Shown: positions 1-9,170, counted from the stretch's first letter. The stretch: DNA of 64,000 nucleotides from Pseudomonas sp. MWU13-2105 (GCF_023242315.1 NZ_JALLIY010000001.1:515401-579400), one strand, 5' to 3'. Translations and numbers: made by a program. The notes: generated by a model from the letters alone, not told the origin.

Positions 1-1199
1 TTAGGCGTTTTGACTTTCAGCGCCTTGATCTGCTTGTCGGCATTGCCCCGTTCCCAGCCGTCGCGCAACAGCCAGCCAAAGGCGGAATTGGCGCCACGGG
101 CACTGATGTTGATGTTCTCGGCAACACTGGAAAGCGGCATGATGCCTTCCTTCTTGCGGTCCTCGGGGCACAGCAGGACACCGGCGGCAATGGCATCGCG
201 CGGCGAACGTAGTTGCAGCACCTCGCCAGCCAGTTGCAGACTTCCGGCGGTGCTGCGCTCAAGACCGCAGAGCAGGCGCAGCAGCTCGGTGCGCCCCGCG
301 CCGACCAGGCCGAACAGGCCAAGAATCTCGCCCTTGTGCACCTCGAAACTCACCGGCGAACGCAGGCCCGGCCCCAACAGACCATCGACCTTGAGTGCCA
401 CCGCGCCACGTTCACGCGGACGGTAATCGTAGATGTCCTGAATGTCGCGACCGACCATGCAGGTGACCAATTGATCGTGGGTCAGTGCGCTCATGTCCTC
501 GAAGGTGCGCACATAGCGACCGTCCTTGAACACGGTCACCGCATTGCAGATACGGAACACTTCCTCCATGCGATGAGAGACGTACAGCACCACTTTGCCC
601 TCGTCCCGCAAGCGTTCGATGATCGCCATCAAGCGCTCGATTTCCCGGGCGGACAGGCTGCTGGTGGGTTCGTCGAAGGCAATCACATGGGCGCCACGGG
701 ACAACGCCTTGGCGATTTCCACCAACTGTCGTTGCCCCAGGGACAGGCGGCCGACCTTCTCCTGGGGATCGATTTCATCGGCCAGGCCCTTGAGGCAGGC
801 CAGCGCATGCTGGCGCAACGCAGCGCGGTTGATCACCCCGAAACGGGCCGGCAAGTGCCCGAGAAACAGGTTTTCCGCCACGGTCATTTCCGGCACCAGG
901 TGCAACTCCTGGTGGATGACCGCCACGCCGCTGGCAATGCTGTCGGCGGCGCACTTGAAGGCCATGGTCTGCTCGCCGATCTGCAGATGGCCGCTGCTCG
1001 GGGTGTAGGCACCGCCGAGGACCTTGAGCAAAGTCGACTTGCCCGCGCCGTTTTCGCCCATCAAGGCATGGACCTGCCCCGGGTGGGCGGTAAAGCTGAT
1101 GCCGTCCAGCGCCTTGACCCCGGGAAAGGTCTTGCCGATGCCGTTGAAACACAAACTGGCGCCGGCACTGTGCTGTTGTTTGTTCAATTGCGCGTGCAT
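1..1199 (-). CDS. araG: L-arabinose ABC transporter ATP-binding protein AraG (C-terminus cut by window edge)
   Basis: This is the cytoplasmic ATPase of a sugar ABC importer that energises uptake of the ligand delivered by AraF. The 399 visible codons cover the first ATPase domain and much of the second. The Walker A motif GENGAGKST is at residues 48-56, the signature LSLGQRQ follows, and the Walker B region reads VIAFDEPTSSL. The second half contains GLVGAGRTELL and LCPEDRKKEGI, which are typical of the duplicated RbsA/AraG/MglA family. The ATG at 1199 is chosen because it gives a normal N-terminus. The frame is open to the window start, ending in KVKTP, so the last roughly 100 residues of a usual 500-residue protein are missing, and araH presumably lies beyond. 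It is the last visible gene of the operon, 64 bases after araF. Confidence 0.93.
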   Translation of the reverse strand, partial: MHAQLNKQQHSAGASLCFNGIGKTFPGVKALDGISFTAHPGQVHALMGENGAGKSTLLKVLGGAYTPSSGHLQIGEQTMAFKCAADSIASGVAVIHQELHLVPEMTVAENLFLGHLPARFGVINRAALRQHALACLKGLADEIDPQEKVGRLSLGQRQLVEIAKALSRGAHVIAFDEPTSSLSAREIERLMAIIERLRDEGKVVLYVSHRMEEVFRICNAVTVFKDGRYVRTFEDMSALTHDQLVTCMVGRDIQDIYDYRPRERGAVALKVDGLLGPGLRSPVSFEVHKGEILGLFGLVGAGRTELLRLLCGLERSTAGSLQLAGEVLQLRSPRDAIAAGVLLCPEDRKKEGIMPLSSVAENINISARGANSAFGWLLRDGWERGNADKQIKALKVKTP

Positions 1200-1263
1200 A
1201 ACCACCTCATCACACCGATCAGGCAGCCCCGTCGCCAAGGCCGCCGAGGACAGCAAGCGATCT

Positions 1264-2268
1264 TCAGTTCCACAGACCGATCTTTTCCAGTTCCTGCTTG
1301 AAGTTGTCGCGCGTGATCAGCGTGACCTTGTCCATCGCGGTGTATTTCGGTGGTTCCTTACCGGTGGTGACCCACTCGAACATCATGCTCGCGGTGTTGT
1401 ACCCCTCAAGATGCGGGCTGGGCAGCATCGAGCCGAAGAAACCGCTGTTGGGCTTTTTCAACTCGCCGATGGCGTCAGTGCCGTTGATCCCGACACCGAT
1501 GACATTGGCCGCGGCGAAACCGGCGCTTTCGGTGGCACGCACGGCGCCCAGCACGGAGTTGTCGTTCATGCCGCCGACGATCAGTTTTTTCGCCGCACCC
1601 GGCAGTTTCACCAGGGCCGAGTTGGTGGCGTCCATGCTGCCCGGCACGTCGAGGGTCTTGAGCGGCGCAAACAGGATGTGGTCTTTCGGCAGGCCGGCGT
1701 CTTCGAGCGACTTGACCGAGCCATCGGTACGTTTTTTACCCGTATCGAGTTCATTGTAGGTGGTGATCACCGCGTAGGTGTCTTTCCAGTCCCAGCCGCG
1801 TTTCTTCGCTTCGCCAGCCATCGCCGCGCCCTGCTGCTGACCCACTTCGAACGCAGCCATGCCCAGGTAGGGCACGTCTTCCATAAACTTGCCCTTGGCA
1901 TCGACAAAGCGGTCATCCACGGCGATCACCTTCAAGTCATTGGCCTTGGCCTTGGCCATGATCGCCGGCCCGAGGGACACGTCCGGCGCGCAAATCACGA
2001 AGCCCTTGGCACCATTGGCGGCGAGGCTGTCGATGGCCGAAAGGGTTTTCTCGCCGTCCGGCACGGCGATCTTGATCACGGTAAAGCCCTTGTCCTTGCC
2101 GGCCTTTTCCGCGAACGCCCACTCGGTCTGGAACCAGGGCTCCTCGGCTTGCTTGACCAGGAAGCCGATCTTCACCGGCTCGGCGGCCAGCAACAGGCTG
2201 CTCAGGCTGACTGCCGATGCAGCCAGAGCGATGCAGCACAGGGAACGGATTGCACGACGACGATTCAT
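1264..2268 (-). CDS. araF: L-arabinose periplasmic binding protein AraF
   Basis: This is the periplasmic substrate-binding component of the arabinose importer (334 residues; E. coli AraF is about 330). The N-terminus MNRRRAIRSLCCIALAA is a basic, hydrophobic signal peptide ending near AAEP. The mature start KIGFLVKQAEEPWFQTEW and later blocks IAVPDGEKTLSAIDSLAA, AVDDRFVDAKGK and VGIGINGTDAI are close to remembered E. coli AraF, so arabinose is favoured over other sugars. The ATG at 2268 is preceded by an AGGAG at good spacing. It lies between the lactonase gene and araG in one leftward operon. Confidence 0.94.
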   Translation of the reverse strand: MNRRRAIRSLCCIALAASAVSLSSLLLAAEPVKIGFLVKQAEEPWFQTEWAFAEKAGKDKGFTVIKIAVPDGEKTLSAIDSLAANGAKGFVICAPDVSLGPAIMAKAKANDLKVIAVDDRFVDAKGKFMEDVPYLGMAAFEVGQQQGAAMAGEAKKRGWDWKDTYAVITTYNELDTGKKRTDGSVKSLEDAGLPKDHILFAPLKTLDVPGSMDATNSALVKLPGAAKKLIVGGMNDNSVLGAVRATESAGFAAANVIGVGINGTDAIGELKKPNSGFFGSMLPSPHLEGYNTASMMFEWVTTGKEPPKYTAMDKVTLITRDNFKQELEKIGLWN

Positions 2269-2332
2269 AAGGTGACTCCTTGTTTTTGTTGTGAGTGCGA
2301 GTGGTGAACCGGTACAGCCTGGTGTTCGACAT

Positions 2333-3208
2333 TTATCCTGCAAAGCGGTGACAGAGAGTTCCCGGGGTTTCCACCTCAATGGCCAGCAGCGCACCGTCCA
2401 ACGGGTGATTGAGCGGGCTGGCGGCGCTGGTGATGTAAAGGGTTCGCAGATCCTTGCCACCGAACACGCAACTGGTGGGGCGGCTGACGGGCAGCTCAAT
2501 CACCCGATCGACCTCGCCGTTGGGTGCCAACCTGAGCAGGCAGCCACCGTCCCAGCGGGCGTTCCAGAGGTAGCCTTCGACGTCCATCGCCGAACCATCC
2601 GGGACGCCGCGCGGGTGTGGCCCGAGCCACTCCCGCGCCGGCCCGAGCTGGCCGTCGCTAGCGATCGAATACCGATACAGCGTGCCCTCCAGGCTGTCGC
2701 CAAAATACAGCTGCGTGCGGTCCTCGCTCCAAAGCAAGGTATTGGGAATACCCAGGCCGTGCGCCAGAGGCGTGACTCGGGCATCGGCATCGATGCGAAA
2801 CAGACCGCCGCTACGGCGCCGCACGGGAAGGTCTTCGCCTTGCTCGCCGAGGTTGTTCTGCATGGTGCCCAGCCACAGTCGGCCCAGGGCATCGCAGCGG
2901 GCCTCGTTGGCCCGGTTGCCCGGTTGTGGATCAGCCACGCAAAGCAACGTCAGGCGCGGCGCTTGTGCCGCGGAGCTCAGGTCGAGTCGATACACGCCAC
3001 TGCTCAAGGTCACCAACGCATCGCCGCTTGCGCAGGGGATGAACGCCGATAACGGCTCCGGCAGTTGCCAGGTCTGTACGTCGGCGCCCGTCATGCGCAA
3101 GGCCTGTTTGCCAGCGATATCGACCCAATACAGGGCCTGGCCGGGGGCGTCCCAGAACGGGCCTTCGCCCAATTGCGCACGGTGTGCGGTGACTGCGGTC
3201 CACGACAT
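2333..3208 (-). CDS. SMP-30/gluconolactonase-family sugar lactonase (probable L-arabinolactonase)
   Basis: This is a six-bladed propeller lactonase of the SMP-30/regucalcin family, 291 residues, expected to hydrolyse L-arabino-gamma-lactone (and possibly D-galactonolactone) to the aldonate. The family metal-site blocks are visible: LGEGPFWD with the ligand Glu15, GIPNTLLWSEDRT with the Asn, and GVPDGSAMDVEG with the Asp. There is no signal peptide, so it is cytoplasmic. The ATG at 3208 has the site CAGGAGG just upstream; longer upstream reading is not supported by family N-termini. It sits between the aldehyde dehydrogenase and araF. Substrate is inferred from context; the family alone does not fix it. 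Confidence 0.88.
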   Translation of the reverse strand: MSWTAVTAHRAQLGEGPFWDAPGQALYWVDIAGKQALRMTGADVQTWQLPEPLSAFIPCASGDALVTLSSGVYRLDLSSAAQAPRLTLLCVADPQPGNRANEARCDALGRLWLGTMQNNLGEQGEDLPVRRRSGGLFRIDADARVTPLAHGLGIPNTLLWSEDRTQLYFGDSLEGTLYRYSIASDGQLGPAREWLGPHPRGVPDGSAMDVEGYLWNARWDGGCLLRLAPNGEVDRVIELPVSRPTSCVFGGKDLRTLYITSAASPLNHPLDGALLAIEVETPGTLCHRFAG

Positions 3209-3258
3209 GAAGCCTCCTGGGGTATTCGGGTTTTCAGGTGCCGACAAATTGCTTCGCG

Positions 3259-4839
3259 TTACAGCGGGTCGCGGCAGGGCTGCCCATCCACCAGTCGTTG
3301 AATGCGCAACGGGTTGGCATTTTTCAAGGCATCCGGGAGCAGGCTGTCGGGGTAATTCTGAAAGCACAGCGGACGCAGGAAACGGTCGATGGCCAGGGTC
3401 CCCACTGAAGTGCCACGGGCATCGGAGGTGGCGGGATAAGGCCCGCCGTGCACCATCGCGTCACAGACCTCAACGCCGGTCGGATAACCGTTGAGCAGGA
3501 TACGCCCGACTTTCTGCTCCAGGAGTGCTGTCAACTCGCTGAACTGCTGCAAATCCTCGGGCTCGCCAATGATCGTCGCCGTCAGTTGGCCGTGCAGGCC
3601 GTTCAACGCAGTGCCGAGCTGCGCTTGATCGGCCACTTCAACGAATATGCTGGTCGGGCCGAATACTTCTTCCTGCAGCACTTCATCACCCTTGATCAGC
3701 AAGCTGGCATCGGCCTTGAACAGCTGCGGCTGCGCCTGATTGCCCACTTGCGCAGTGCCTGCCAAGTGCTCGATACCCGGGTGGGCAAGGAGCCTTTGCA
3801 AGCCTTTGCCATAACTGCTCAGGGTGCCGGCGTTAAGCATGGTTTGCGCGGGTTGGTCGCCGATCAGTCGGGCGACCTGCTGGATGAATGCGCTGAACTG
3901 CGGCGAACGGATGCCGATCACCAGACCGGGATTGGTACAGAACTGGCCACAGCCTTGGACCACCGAGGCGGTCAGGTCACGGGCCACGTTTTCCGCCCGC
4001 GCGTGCAGCGCCCCGGGCAACACGATCACCGGATTGATGCTCGACATCTCGGCGAACACCGGAATCGGTTGCGGGCGCGCCGCCGCCATGTCGCACAACG
4101 CTCGTCCGCCCTTGAGCGAGCCGGTGAAACCGACCGCCTGGATCGCCGGATGCTTGACCAGCGCTTCGCCGACTCCGGCACCGAAGATCATGTTGAACAC
4201 GCCGGCGGGCATCCCGGTGATTTCTGCCGCCCGCATGATCGCATCGGCGACTTGTTCGGCAGTTGCCATGTGACCGCTGTGAGCCTTGAACACCACCGGG
4301 CAACCGGCCGCCAGCGCCGCCGCCGTGTCCCCGCCCGCGGTGGAAAACGCCAGGGGAAAATTGCTGGCCCCAAACACCGCCACCGGCCCCAGGCCGATGC
4401 GGTACTGACGCAAATCCGGGCGCGGCAACGGCTGGCGTTCGGGCAGTGCCCGGTCGATACGCGCCCCGTAGAAATCGCCGCGACGCAGCACGTTGGCGAA
4501 CAGACGCATCTGGCCGCTGGTACGACCGCGCTCGCCTTGAATGCGGGCTGCGGGCAACGCGGTTTCGCGACAGACCAAGGCGATAAACTCATCGCCCAGC
4601 GCGTCCAGCTCATCGGCCACCGCCTCCAGGAACTGGGCCCGACGCTGCGCACTCAGGGCCCGATAGACCGGGTAAGCCTGCGCGGCCGCCTTGGCGGCGG
4701 CATCGACTTCCTGCTCGGTCGCCTGGTAGAAATCATGGGGCAAGCGTTCCCCGCTGCTGGCATCGATACTCTGAAGCCTGACGCTGCCGGCCGCGCTGCG
4801 CTGGCCGCCGATGTAGTTGTGACCAAAAAACCGGGTCAT
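3259..4839 (-). CDS. Alpha-ketoglutarate semialdehyde (2,5-dioxovalerate) dehydrogenase
   Basis: This is an NAD(P)-dependent aldehyde dehydrogenase of 526 residues, matching the alpha-ketoglutaric semialdehyde dehydrogenase group that ends oxidative pentose pathways. The active-site set is intact: Asn160 in FGASNFP, Lys185 in VVFKAHSGH, Glu264 in FAEMSSINP and the nucleophile Cys301 in GCGQFCTNPGL. The ATG at 4839 lies only 10 bases after the FAH-family gene stop, so the two are probably co-translated. The product alpha-ketoglutarate feeds the TCA cycle. Confidence 0.92.
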   Translation of the reverse strand: MTRFFGHNYIGGQRSAAGSVRLQSIDASSGERLPHDFYQATEQEVDAAAKAAAQAYPVYRALSAQRRAQFLEAVADELDALGDEFIALVCRETALPAARIQGERGRTSGQMRLFANVLRRGDFYGARIDRALPERQPLPRPDLRQYRIGLGPVAVFGASNFPLAFSTAGGDTAAALAAGCPVVFKAHSGHMATAEQVADAIMRAAEITGMPAGVFNMIFGAGVGEALVKHPAIQAVGFTGSLKGGRALCDMAAARPQPIPVFAEMSSINPVIVLPGALHARAENVARDLTASVVQGCGQFCTNPGLVIGIRSPQFSAFIQQVARLIGDQPAQTMLNAGTLSSYGKGLQRLLAHPGIEHLAGTAQVGNQAQPQLFKADASLLIKGDEVLQEEVFGPTSIFVEVADQAQLGTALNGLHGQLTATIIGEPEDLQQFSELTALLEQKVGRILLNGYPTGVEVCDAMVHGGPYPATSDARGTSVGTLAIDRFLRPLCFQNYPDSLLPDALKNANPLRIQRLVDGQPCRDPL

Positions 4840-4849
4840 GCCTGTCTCC

Positions 4850-5842
4850 TTAAAGGGTCCCTACGGCTCCGGGTGCAAACACCGCGTCGACCGCGCGAAT
4901 ACCGTTGATCAATGGCGCACCGAACTCCGCCTGGCTGATTTCGAACACATCGCCCGGCCGCGTTCGAATGCCATCCGCGAAAGACAGGGTGGCGGTGCCG
5001 AAAAAGTGAATGTGTACATCCCCTGGCCGCAGGAACTGAGCGTACTTGAAGTGGTGGTACTCCAGATTTTCCAGGCTGTGGCACATATTCGCTTCGCCAC
5101 TGAGGAACTCGTTCTGCCACAGCACCTCACCATCACGCACAATGCGACTGGTACCGGCCAGGTGGCGGGGCAGCTCACCGACCCGCAGTTCCGGACCATA
5201 GCTGCAATTGCGCAATTTGGAGTGGGCCAGGTACAGGTAATTCTTGCGCTCCATCACGTGATCGGAGAACTCGTTGCCCACGGCATACCCCAGGCGATAA
5301 GGCTTGCCGTCCTGGCCGATGACATACAGGCCGCCAATTTCCGGCTCTTCGCCGGCGTCTTCGGCGAATGGCGGCACGGCAAATGCCTGGCCCGGACGCA
5401 CGACGATGCTGCCATCGCCCTTGTAGAACCATTCCGGCTGCACACCGGCCTGACCGGCGGCGGGTTTGCCGCCCTCCACGCCCCATTTGAAGATACGCAT
5501 GGTGTCGGTCAGCGCACTGTCGTCACCGGCCTGCTGATGCATCTTGTCCCGCGCCGCCGCACTGCCCAGATGGGTCAGCCCGGTACCGCTGACCAGCATA
5601 TGCGCCGGGTCCGGATGATCCAGTGGCACCAGCACCCTGAGCTCGGCCAGCAACTGGGCATAGTCGTGGCTGGCCCCCAAGCCGAGGCTCTGTACCTGTT
5701 GCCGCAGATCGACACTCGCCTCGATGGCCGCCAGCGCCAGCTCGCGCACCGTGCGCAACGATTGCACCTCACGTACCCGGCCGTCCTCGACCACGCCAAC
5801 CCGACGCTCGCCGTGACTCAATTCGAACTGAACTAAACGCAT
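4850..5842 (-). CDS. AraD1-family 2-keto-3-deoxy-L-arabonate dehydratase (FAH superfamily)
   Basis: This 330-residue protein has the fumarylacetoacetate hydrolase-type fold. Acidic metal-site candidates fall in GEEPEIGG (Glu166, Glu168) and VGNEFSDHVMERKN (Glu191, Asp194), and VSGTGLTHLGS around residues 84-94 is typical of the AraD1 subgroup. In this operon it should convert 2-keto-3-deoxy-L-arabonate to alpha-ketoglutarate semialdehyde, the substrate of the adjacent dehydrogenase. No DapA/NAL-type aldolase or dehydratase, the alternative enzyme for that step in other bacteria, is present, which supports the assignment. The ATG at 5842 is preceded by an AGGAGAAGC-type site. Confidence 0.86.
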   Translation of the reverse strand: MRLVQFELSHGERRVGVVEDGRVREVQSLRTVRELALAAIEASVDLRQQVQSLGLGASHDYAQLLAELRVLVPLDHPDPAHMLVSGTGLTHLGSAAARDKMHQQAGDDSALTDTMRIFKWGVEGGKPAAGQAGVQPEWFYKGDGSIVVRPGQAFAVPPFAEDAGEEPEIGGLYVIGQDGKPYRLGYAVGNEFSDHVMERKNYLYLAHSKLRNCSYGPELRVGELPRHLAGTSRIVRDGEVLWQNEFLSGEANMCHSLENLEYHHFKYAQFLRPGDVHIHFFGTATLSFADGIRTRPGDVFEISQAEFGAPLINGIRAVDAVFAPGAVGTL

Positions 5843-5863
5843 GAAGCTTCTCCTGATTGCCGA

Positions 5864-7186
5864 TTAAGTACGCGTGGCGCCGCGAGCGCTGGCGGCAAAC
5901 TGATCGACCGGCAGCACATGTTTACGCTCCAGCAACCGATAGATCACCCCGGTCAGCAGCAGACCGAACACCATCACGCAGGAAAGGAAGTACAAACCCG
6001 ACGCCAGGTTGCCGGTGTACTCCTTGAGCGCGCCGATCACGAACGGACCGATGTAGCCGCCCAGGTTGCCCACCGAGTTGATCAACGCGATCCCCGCCGC
6101 CGCGCTGGCGCCGGCAAAAAAACGCCCCGGCAAGGTCCAGAACACCGCGGTACAGGAAAACAGCGCGAACGCCACCAGGCACAGCGCCGCCAGTTGCAGC
6201 AGCGGGACGCTCAGCCAGGCGCTGAAGAACAGGCCCATCGCCCCCAACACGTAAAGCACCGCCAAGTGCCCATAGCGATCATTCAGGCGGTCGGAACTGC
6301 GCGGGACGATCAACAGCCCGAGGATCCCGAAGATATACGGCACCGACGAAACGAACCCGGTGGTCAGATCGCTGCCACCGAACTGCTTGATCAAGGTCGG
6401 CAGCCACAGCCCCAGGCCATAGATACTCAAGGTCACCGGCAGATAGAACAACGCCAGCAGCAACACCCGCTTGTCCTTGAGGGCGTGCAGCGGATTGCCG
6501 TGCCGGGTCTGGCCGTAGGCTTGCAGGTCCTTGTTCAGCTCGCCGGCCAACCAGTCCTTCTCCGTCTGATCCATCCAGGCCACCTGCCGCGGACCGTCGG
6601 GCAGATAACGCAGCACCGGCCAGGTCAGCAAGATCGCCGGCGTACCGATGGCGATGAACAGCCATTGCCAACCGTGCAGGCCGAGGATCCCGTCCATGCC
6701 GAGCAGGCCGCCGGACACCGGGCCGGTGATCATCATCGCGATGGGTTGGGAGAGGATGAATAGCCCGAGGATCTTGCCGCGATGGCGCACCGGGAACCAT
6801 TGGGTGATGTAGTAGAGAACGCCCGGGAAGAACCCGGCTTCAGCCGCACCGAGCAGCAAGCGCATCAAATAGAAGCTGTAGGGCCCCTGGACAAACGCCA
6901 TGCCAATGGTGATGGCGCCCCAGGTGAGCATGATCCGCGCGAACCAACGCCGCGCGCCGAAGCGGTCGAGCATCAGGTTGCTGGGGATTTCCAGGAGGAA
7001 GTAGCCAATGAAGAACAGGCCGGCCCCCAACCCATACGCCGCATCGCCGATGCCGATATCCGCGCCCATGTGCAATTTGGCGAAGCCTACGGCGGAGCGA
7101 TCCACGTAGGCGATCAGGTACAGCAGGATCAGGAACGGAATCAGTTTCAGCGTGATGCGACGAATCAGCCGCAGTTCCTGGCTCAT
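5864..7186 (-). CDS. MFS transporter, anion:cation symporter (ACS) type, arabinose/aldonate locus
   Basis: This 440-residue, 12-helix major facilitator protein is the first gene of the leftward arabinose operon. Early features are RRITLKLIPFLILLYLIAYVDR and GYFLLEIPSNLMLDRFGAR, the usual signatures of the ACS sugar-acid transporters. It is therefore more likely to carry an aldonate or sugar acid than the free sugar, which AraFGH would take up. The start used is ATG at 7186; a TTG at 7201 in the same frame would add five residues but has no better ribosome-binding site. It is separated from the FAH-family gene by 21 bases. Confidence 0.86.
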   Translation of the reverse strand: MSQELRLIRRITLKLIPFLILLYLIAYVDRSAVGFAKLHMGADIGIGDAAYGLGAGLFFIGYFLLEIPSNLMLDRFGARRWFARIMLTWGAITIGMAFVQGPYSFYLMRLLLGAAEAGFFPGVLYYITQWFPVRHRGKILGLFILSQPIAMMITGPVSGGLLGMDGILGLHGWQWLFIAIGTPAILLTWPVLRYLPDGPRQVAWMDQTEKDWLAGELNKDLQAYGQTRHGNPLHALKDKRVLLLALFYLPVTLSIYGLGLWLPTLIKQFGGSDLTTGFVSSVPYIFGILGLLIVPRSSDRLNDRYGHLAVLYVLGAMGLFFSAWLSVPLLQLAALCLVAFALFSCTAVFWTLPGRFFAGASAAAGIALINSVGNLGGYIGPFVIGALKEYTGNLASGLYFLSCVMVFGLLLTGVIYRLLERKHVLPVDQFAASARGATRT

Positions 7187-7276
7187 GAGATCGATTTCCA
7201 ATTGTTGTTTTTATGGAAGCTCGGGGGACGCCTCTCGCGGAAAACCGCCAGGGTCATACCTCAGTTGCAAACGACT

Positions 7277-7292
7277 ATATAGTATTACTATT
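7277..7292. promoter_or_regulatory. GntR/FadR-type operator candidate, site 1
   Basis: The core TAGTATTACTA at 7280-7290 is a perfect palindrome around one base and fits TNGTNNNACNA, the pattern used by many FadR/FCD-type GntR regulators. The extended site is ATATAGTATTACTATT. A regulator of that family is encoded nearby at 9226. Confidence 0.6.
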
Positions 7293-7351
7293 TACCCAAC
7301 AACACTTCCAAACCCAAGATTTTGCGCTTATGTTAGACCCAGCAAAGAACA

Positions 7352-7367
7352 ATATAGTCTTACAATA
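7352..7367. promoter_or_regulatory. GntR/FadR-type operator candidate, site 2
   Basis: The core TAGTCTTACAA at 7355-7365 also fits TNGTNNNACNA, and the extended site ATATAGTCTTACAATA matches site 1 at 13 of 16 positions. It starts exactly 75 bp after site 1, close to seven helical turns. It overlaps the leader just before the rightward gene, a good position for repression. Confidence 0.6.
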
Positions 7368-7379
7368 AGAGAGCTGACC

Positions 7380-9116
7380 ATGTCCGATAAAAAACCCGAC
7401 CTGCGCTCCGCCCAGTGGTTTGGTACTGCCGACAAAAACGGCTTCATGTACCGCAGCTGGATGAAGAACCAGGGCATTGCCGACCATCAGTTCCATGGCA
7501 AGCCGATCATCGGGATCTGCAACACCTGGTCGGAGCTGACCCCGTGCAACGCGCACTTCCGCCAGATTGCCGAGCATGTCAAACGCGGCGTGATCGAGGC
7601 CGGCGGTTTCCCCGTGGAGTTCCCGGTGTTCTCCAACGGTGAATCGAACCTGCGCCCGACCGCCATGCTCACCCGCAACCTGGCGAGCATGGATGTCGAG
7701 GAAGCCATTCGTGGCAACCCGATCGACGGCGTGGTGTTGCTGACCGGCTGCGACAAGACCACCCCGGCGTTGCTGATGGGCGCCGCCAGTTGCGACGTGC
7801 CGGCCATCGTCGTCACCGGCGGACCGATGCTCAACGGCAAGCACAAAGGCCAGGACATCGGCTCGGGCACCGTGGTCTGGCAACTCAGCGAACAGGTCAA
7901 GGCCGGCACCATCAGCCTCGACGACTTCCTCGCGGCCGAGGGCGGCATGTCGCGCTCGGCGGGGACCTGCAACACCATGGGCACCGCCTCGACGATGGCC
8001 TGCATGGCCGAGGCGCTCGGCACCTCGCTGCCCCACAACGCGGCGATCCCGGCGGTTGATGCACGCCGTTATGTCCTCGCGCACATGTCCGGGATGCGCG
8101 CGGTGGAGATGGTTCGCGAGGACCTGAAGCTGTCGAAGATCCTCACCAAGGAAGCCTTTGAAAATGCCATCCGCGTCAACGCCGCCATCGGCGGCTCGAC
8201 CAACGCGGTGATCCACTTGAAAGCCATCGCCGGACGCATCGGTGTCGAGCTCGACCTGGATGACTGGACCCGCATCGGCCGCGGCATGCCGACCATCGTC
8301 GACCTGCAACCGTCCGGGCGCTTCCTGATGGAAGAGTTCTACTATGCCGGCGGCCTGCCCGCGGTATTACGCCGCCTCGGCGAAGCCAACCTGATTCCCC
8401 ACCCCAACGCCTTGACCGTCAACGGCAAGTCGCTCGGCGAGAACACCCGGGAGGCACCGATCTACGGCCAGGACGAAGTGATTCGCACCCTCGCCAATCC
8501 GATCCGCGCGGACGGCGGTATCTGCGTACTGCGTGGCAACCTGGCGCCGCTCGGCGCGGTGCTCAAGCCTTCCGCCGCCAGCGCCGAACTGATGCAGCAT
8601 CGCGGCCGCGCGGTGGTGTTCGAGAACTTCGACCTGTACAAGGCGCGGATCAACGACCCGGAGCTGGAGGTCGATGCGAACTCGATCCTGGTGATGAAAA
8701 ACTGCGGGCCCAAGGGTTATCCCGGCATGGCGGAAGTGGGCAACATGGGCTTGCCGGCCAAACTGCTGGCCCAGGGCATCACCGACATGGTGCGGATTTC
8801 CGACGCGCGCATGAGCGGCACGGCGTACGGCACCGTGGTCTTGCACGTGGCACCGGAAGCAGCGGCCGGCGGACCTTTGGCCGTCGTGCGCGAAGGCGAC
8901 TGGATCGAACTCGATTGTGCCAACGGGCGTCTGCACCTGGACATCCCGGACGCCGAGCTGGCGGCGCGCATGGCCGACCTGCAAGCGCCACCGCCCCTGA
9001 TCGTGGGCGGCTATCGCCAGCTGTACATCGACCACGTGCTCCAGGCGGACCAGGGCTGCGACTTCGACTTCCTGGTGGGTTGCCGCGGCGCCGAGGTCCC
9101 GCGACATTCCCACTGA
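7380..9116 (+). CDS. IlvD/Edd-family aldonate dehydratase (probable L-arabonate dehydratase)
   Basis: This is a 578-residue Fe-S sugar-acid dehydratase expected to convert L-arabonate to 2-keto-3-deoxy-L-arabonate. Three candidate cluster ligands are placed as in pentonate dehydratases: Cys56 in SELTPCNAH, Cys124 in LTGCDKTTPA and Cys197 in SAGTCNTMGTA. The length and the N-terminal block RSAQWFGTADKNGFMYRSW fit the arabonate/xylonate subgroup rather than IlvD (about 615 residues) or phosphogluconate Edd. The start at 7380 has AAGAGAGC upstream. It is transcribed away from the rest of the pathway and followed by the regulator gene. Confidence 0.9.
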   Translation: MSDKKPDLRSAQWFGTADKNGFMYRSWMKNQGIADHQFHGKPIIGICNTWSELTPCNAHFRQIAEHVKRGVIEAGGFPVEFPVFSNGESNLRPTAMLTRNLASMDVEEAIRGNPIDGVVLLTGCDKTTPALLMGAASCDVPAIVVTGGPMLNGKHKGQDIGSGTVVWQLSEQVKAGTISLDDFLAAEGGMSRSAGTCNTMGTASTMACMAEALGTSLPHNAAIPAVDARRYVLAHMSGMRAVEMVREDLKLSKILTKEAFENAIRVNAAIGGSTNAVIHLKAIAGRIGVELDLDDWTRIGRGMPTIVDLQPSGRFLMEEFYYAGGLPAVLRRLGEANLIPHPNALTVNGKSLGENTREAPIYGQDEVIRTLANPIRADGGICVLRGNLAPLGAVLKPSAASAELMQHRGRAVVFENFDLYKARINDPELEVDANSILVMKNCGPKGYPGMAEVGNMGLPAKLLAQGITDMVRISDARMSGTAYGTVVLHVAPEAAAGGPLAVVREGDWIELDCANGRLHLDIPDAELAARMADLQAPPPLIVGGYRQLYIDHVLQADQGCDFDFLVGCRGAEVPRHSH

Positions 9117-9146
9117 TCGTCATGAAGCGGCGGCATTCCCCGGCGG

Positions 9147-9170
9147 TTCAGGCGCGTAGCAGCGCCTGAA
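9147..9170. other. Perfect inverted repeat after the dehydratase gene
   Basis: Nine-base arms TTCAGGCGC and GCGCCTGAA flank the loop GTAGCA. There is no T-run, so it is either a weak or Rho-assisted terminator or a messenger-stabilising hairpin between the dehydratase and the regulator gene. Confidence 0.5.

Larger units (their letters stand above)
7187..7379. promoter_or_regulatory. Divergent promoter region of the arabinose locus
   Basis: This 193-base region separates the leftward MFS-led operon from the rightward IlvD/Edd-type gene and must hold both promoters. It is AT-rich relative to the flanking genes. It carries two related operator-like sites, described separately. The rightward gene has an AAGAGAGC ribosome-binding site immediately before its ATG. 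Confidence 0.75.
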
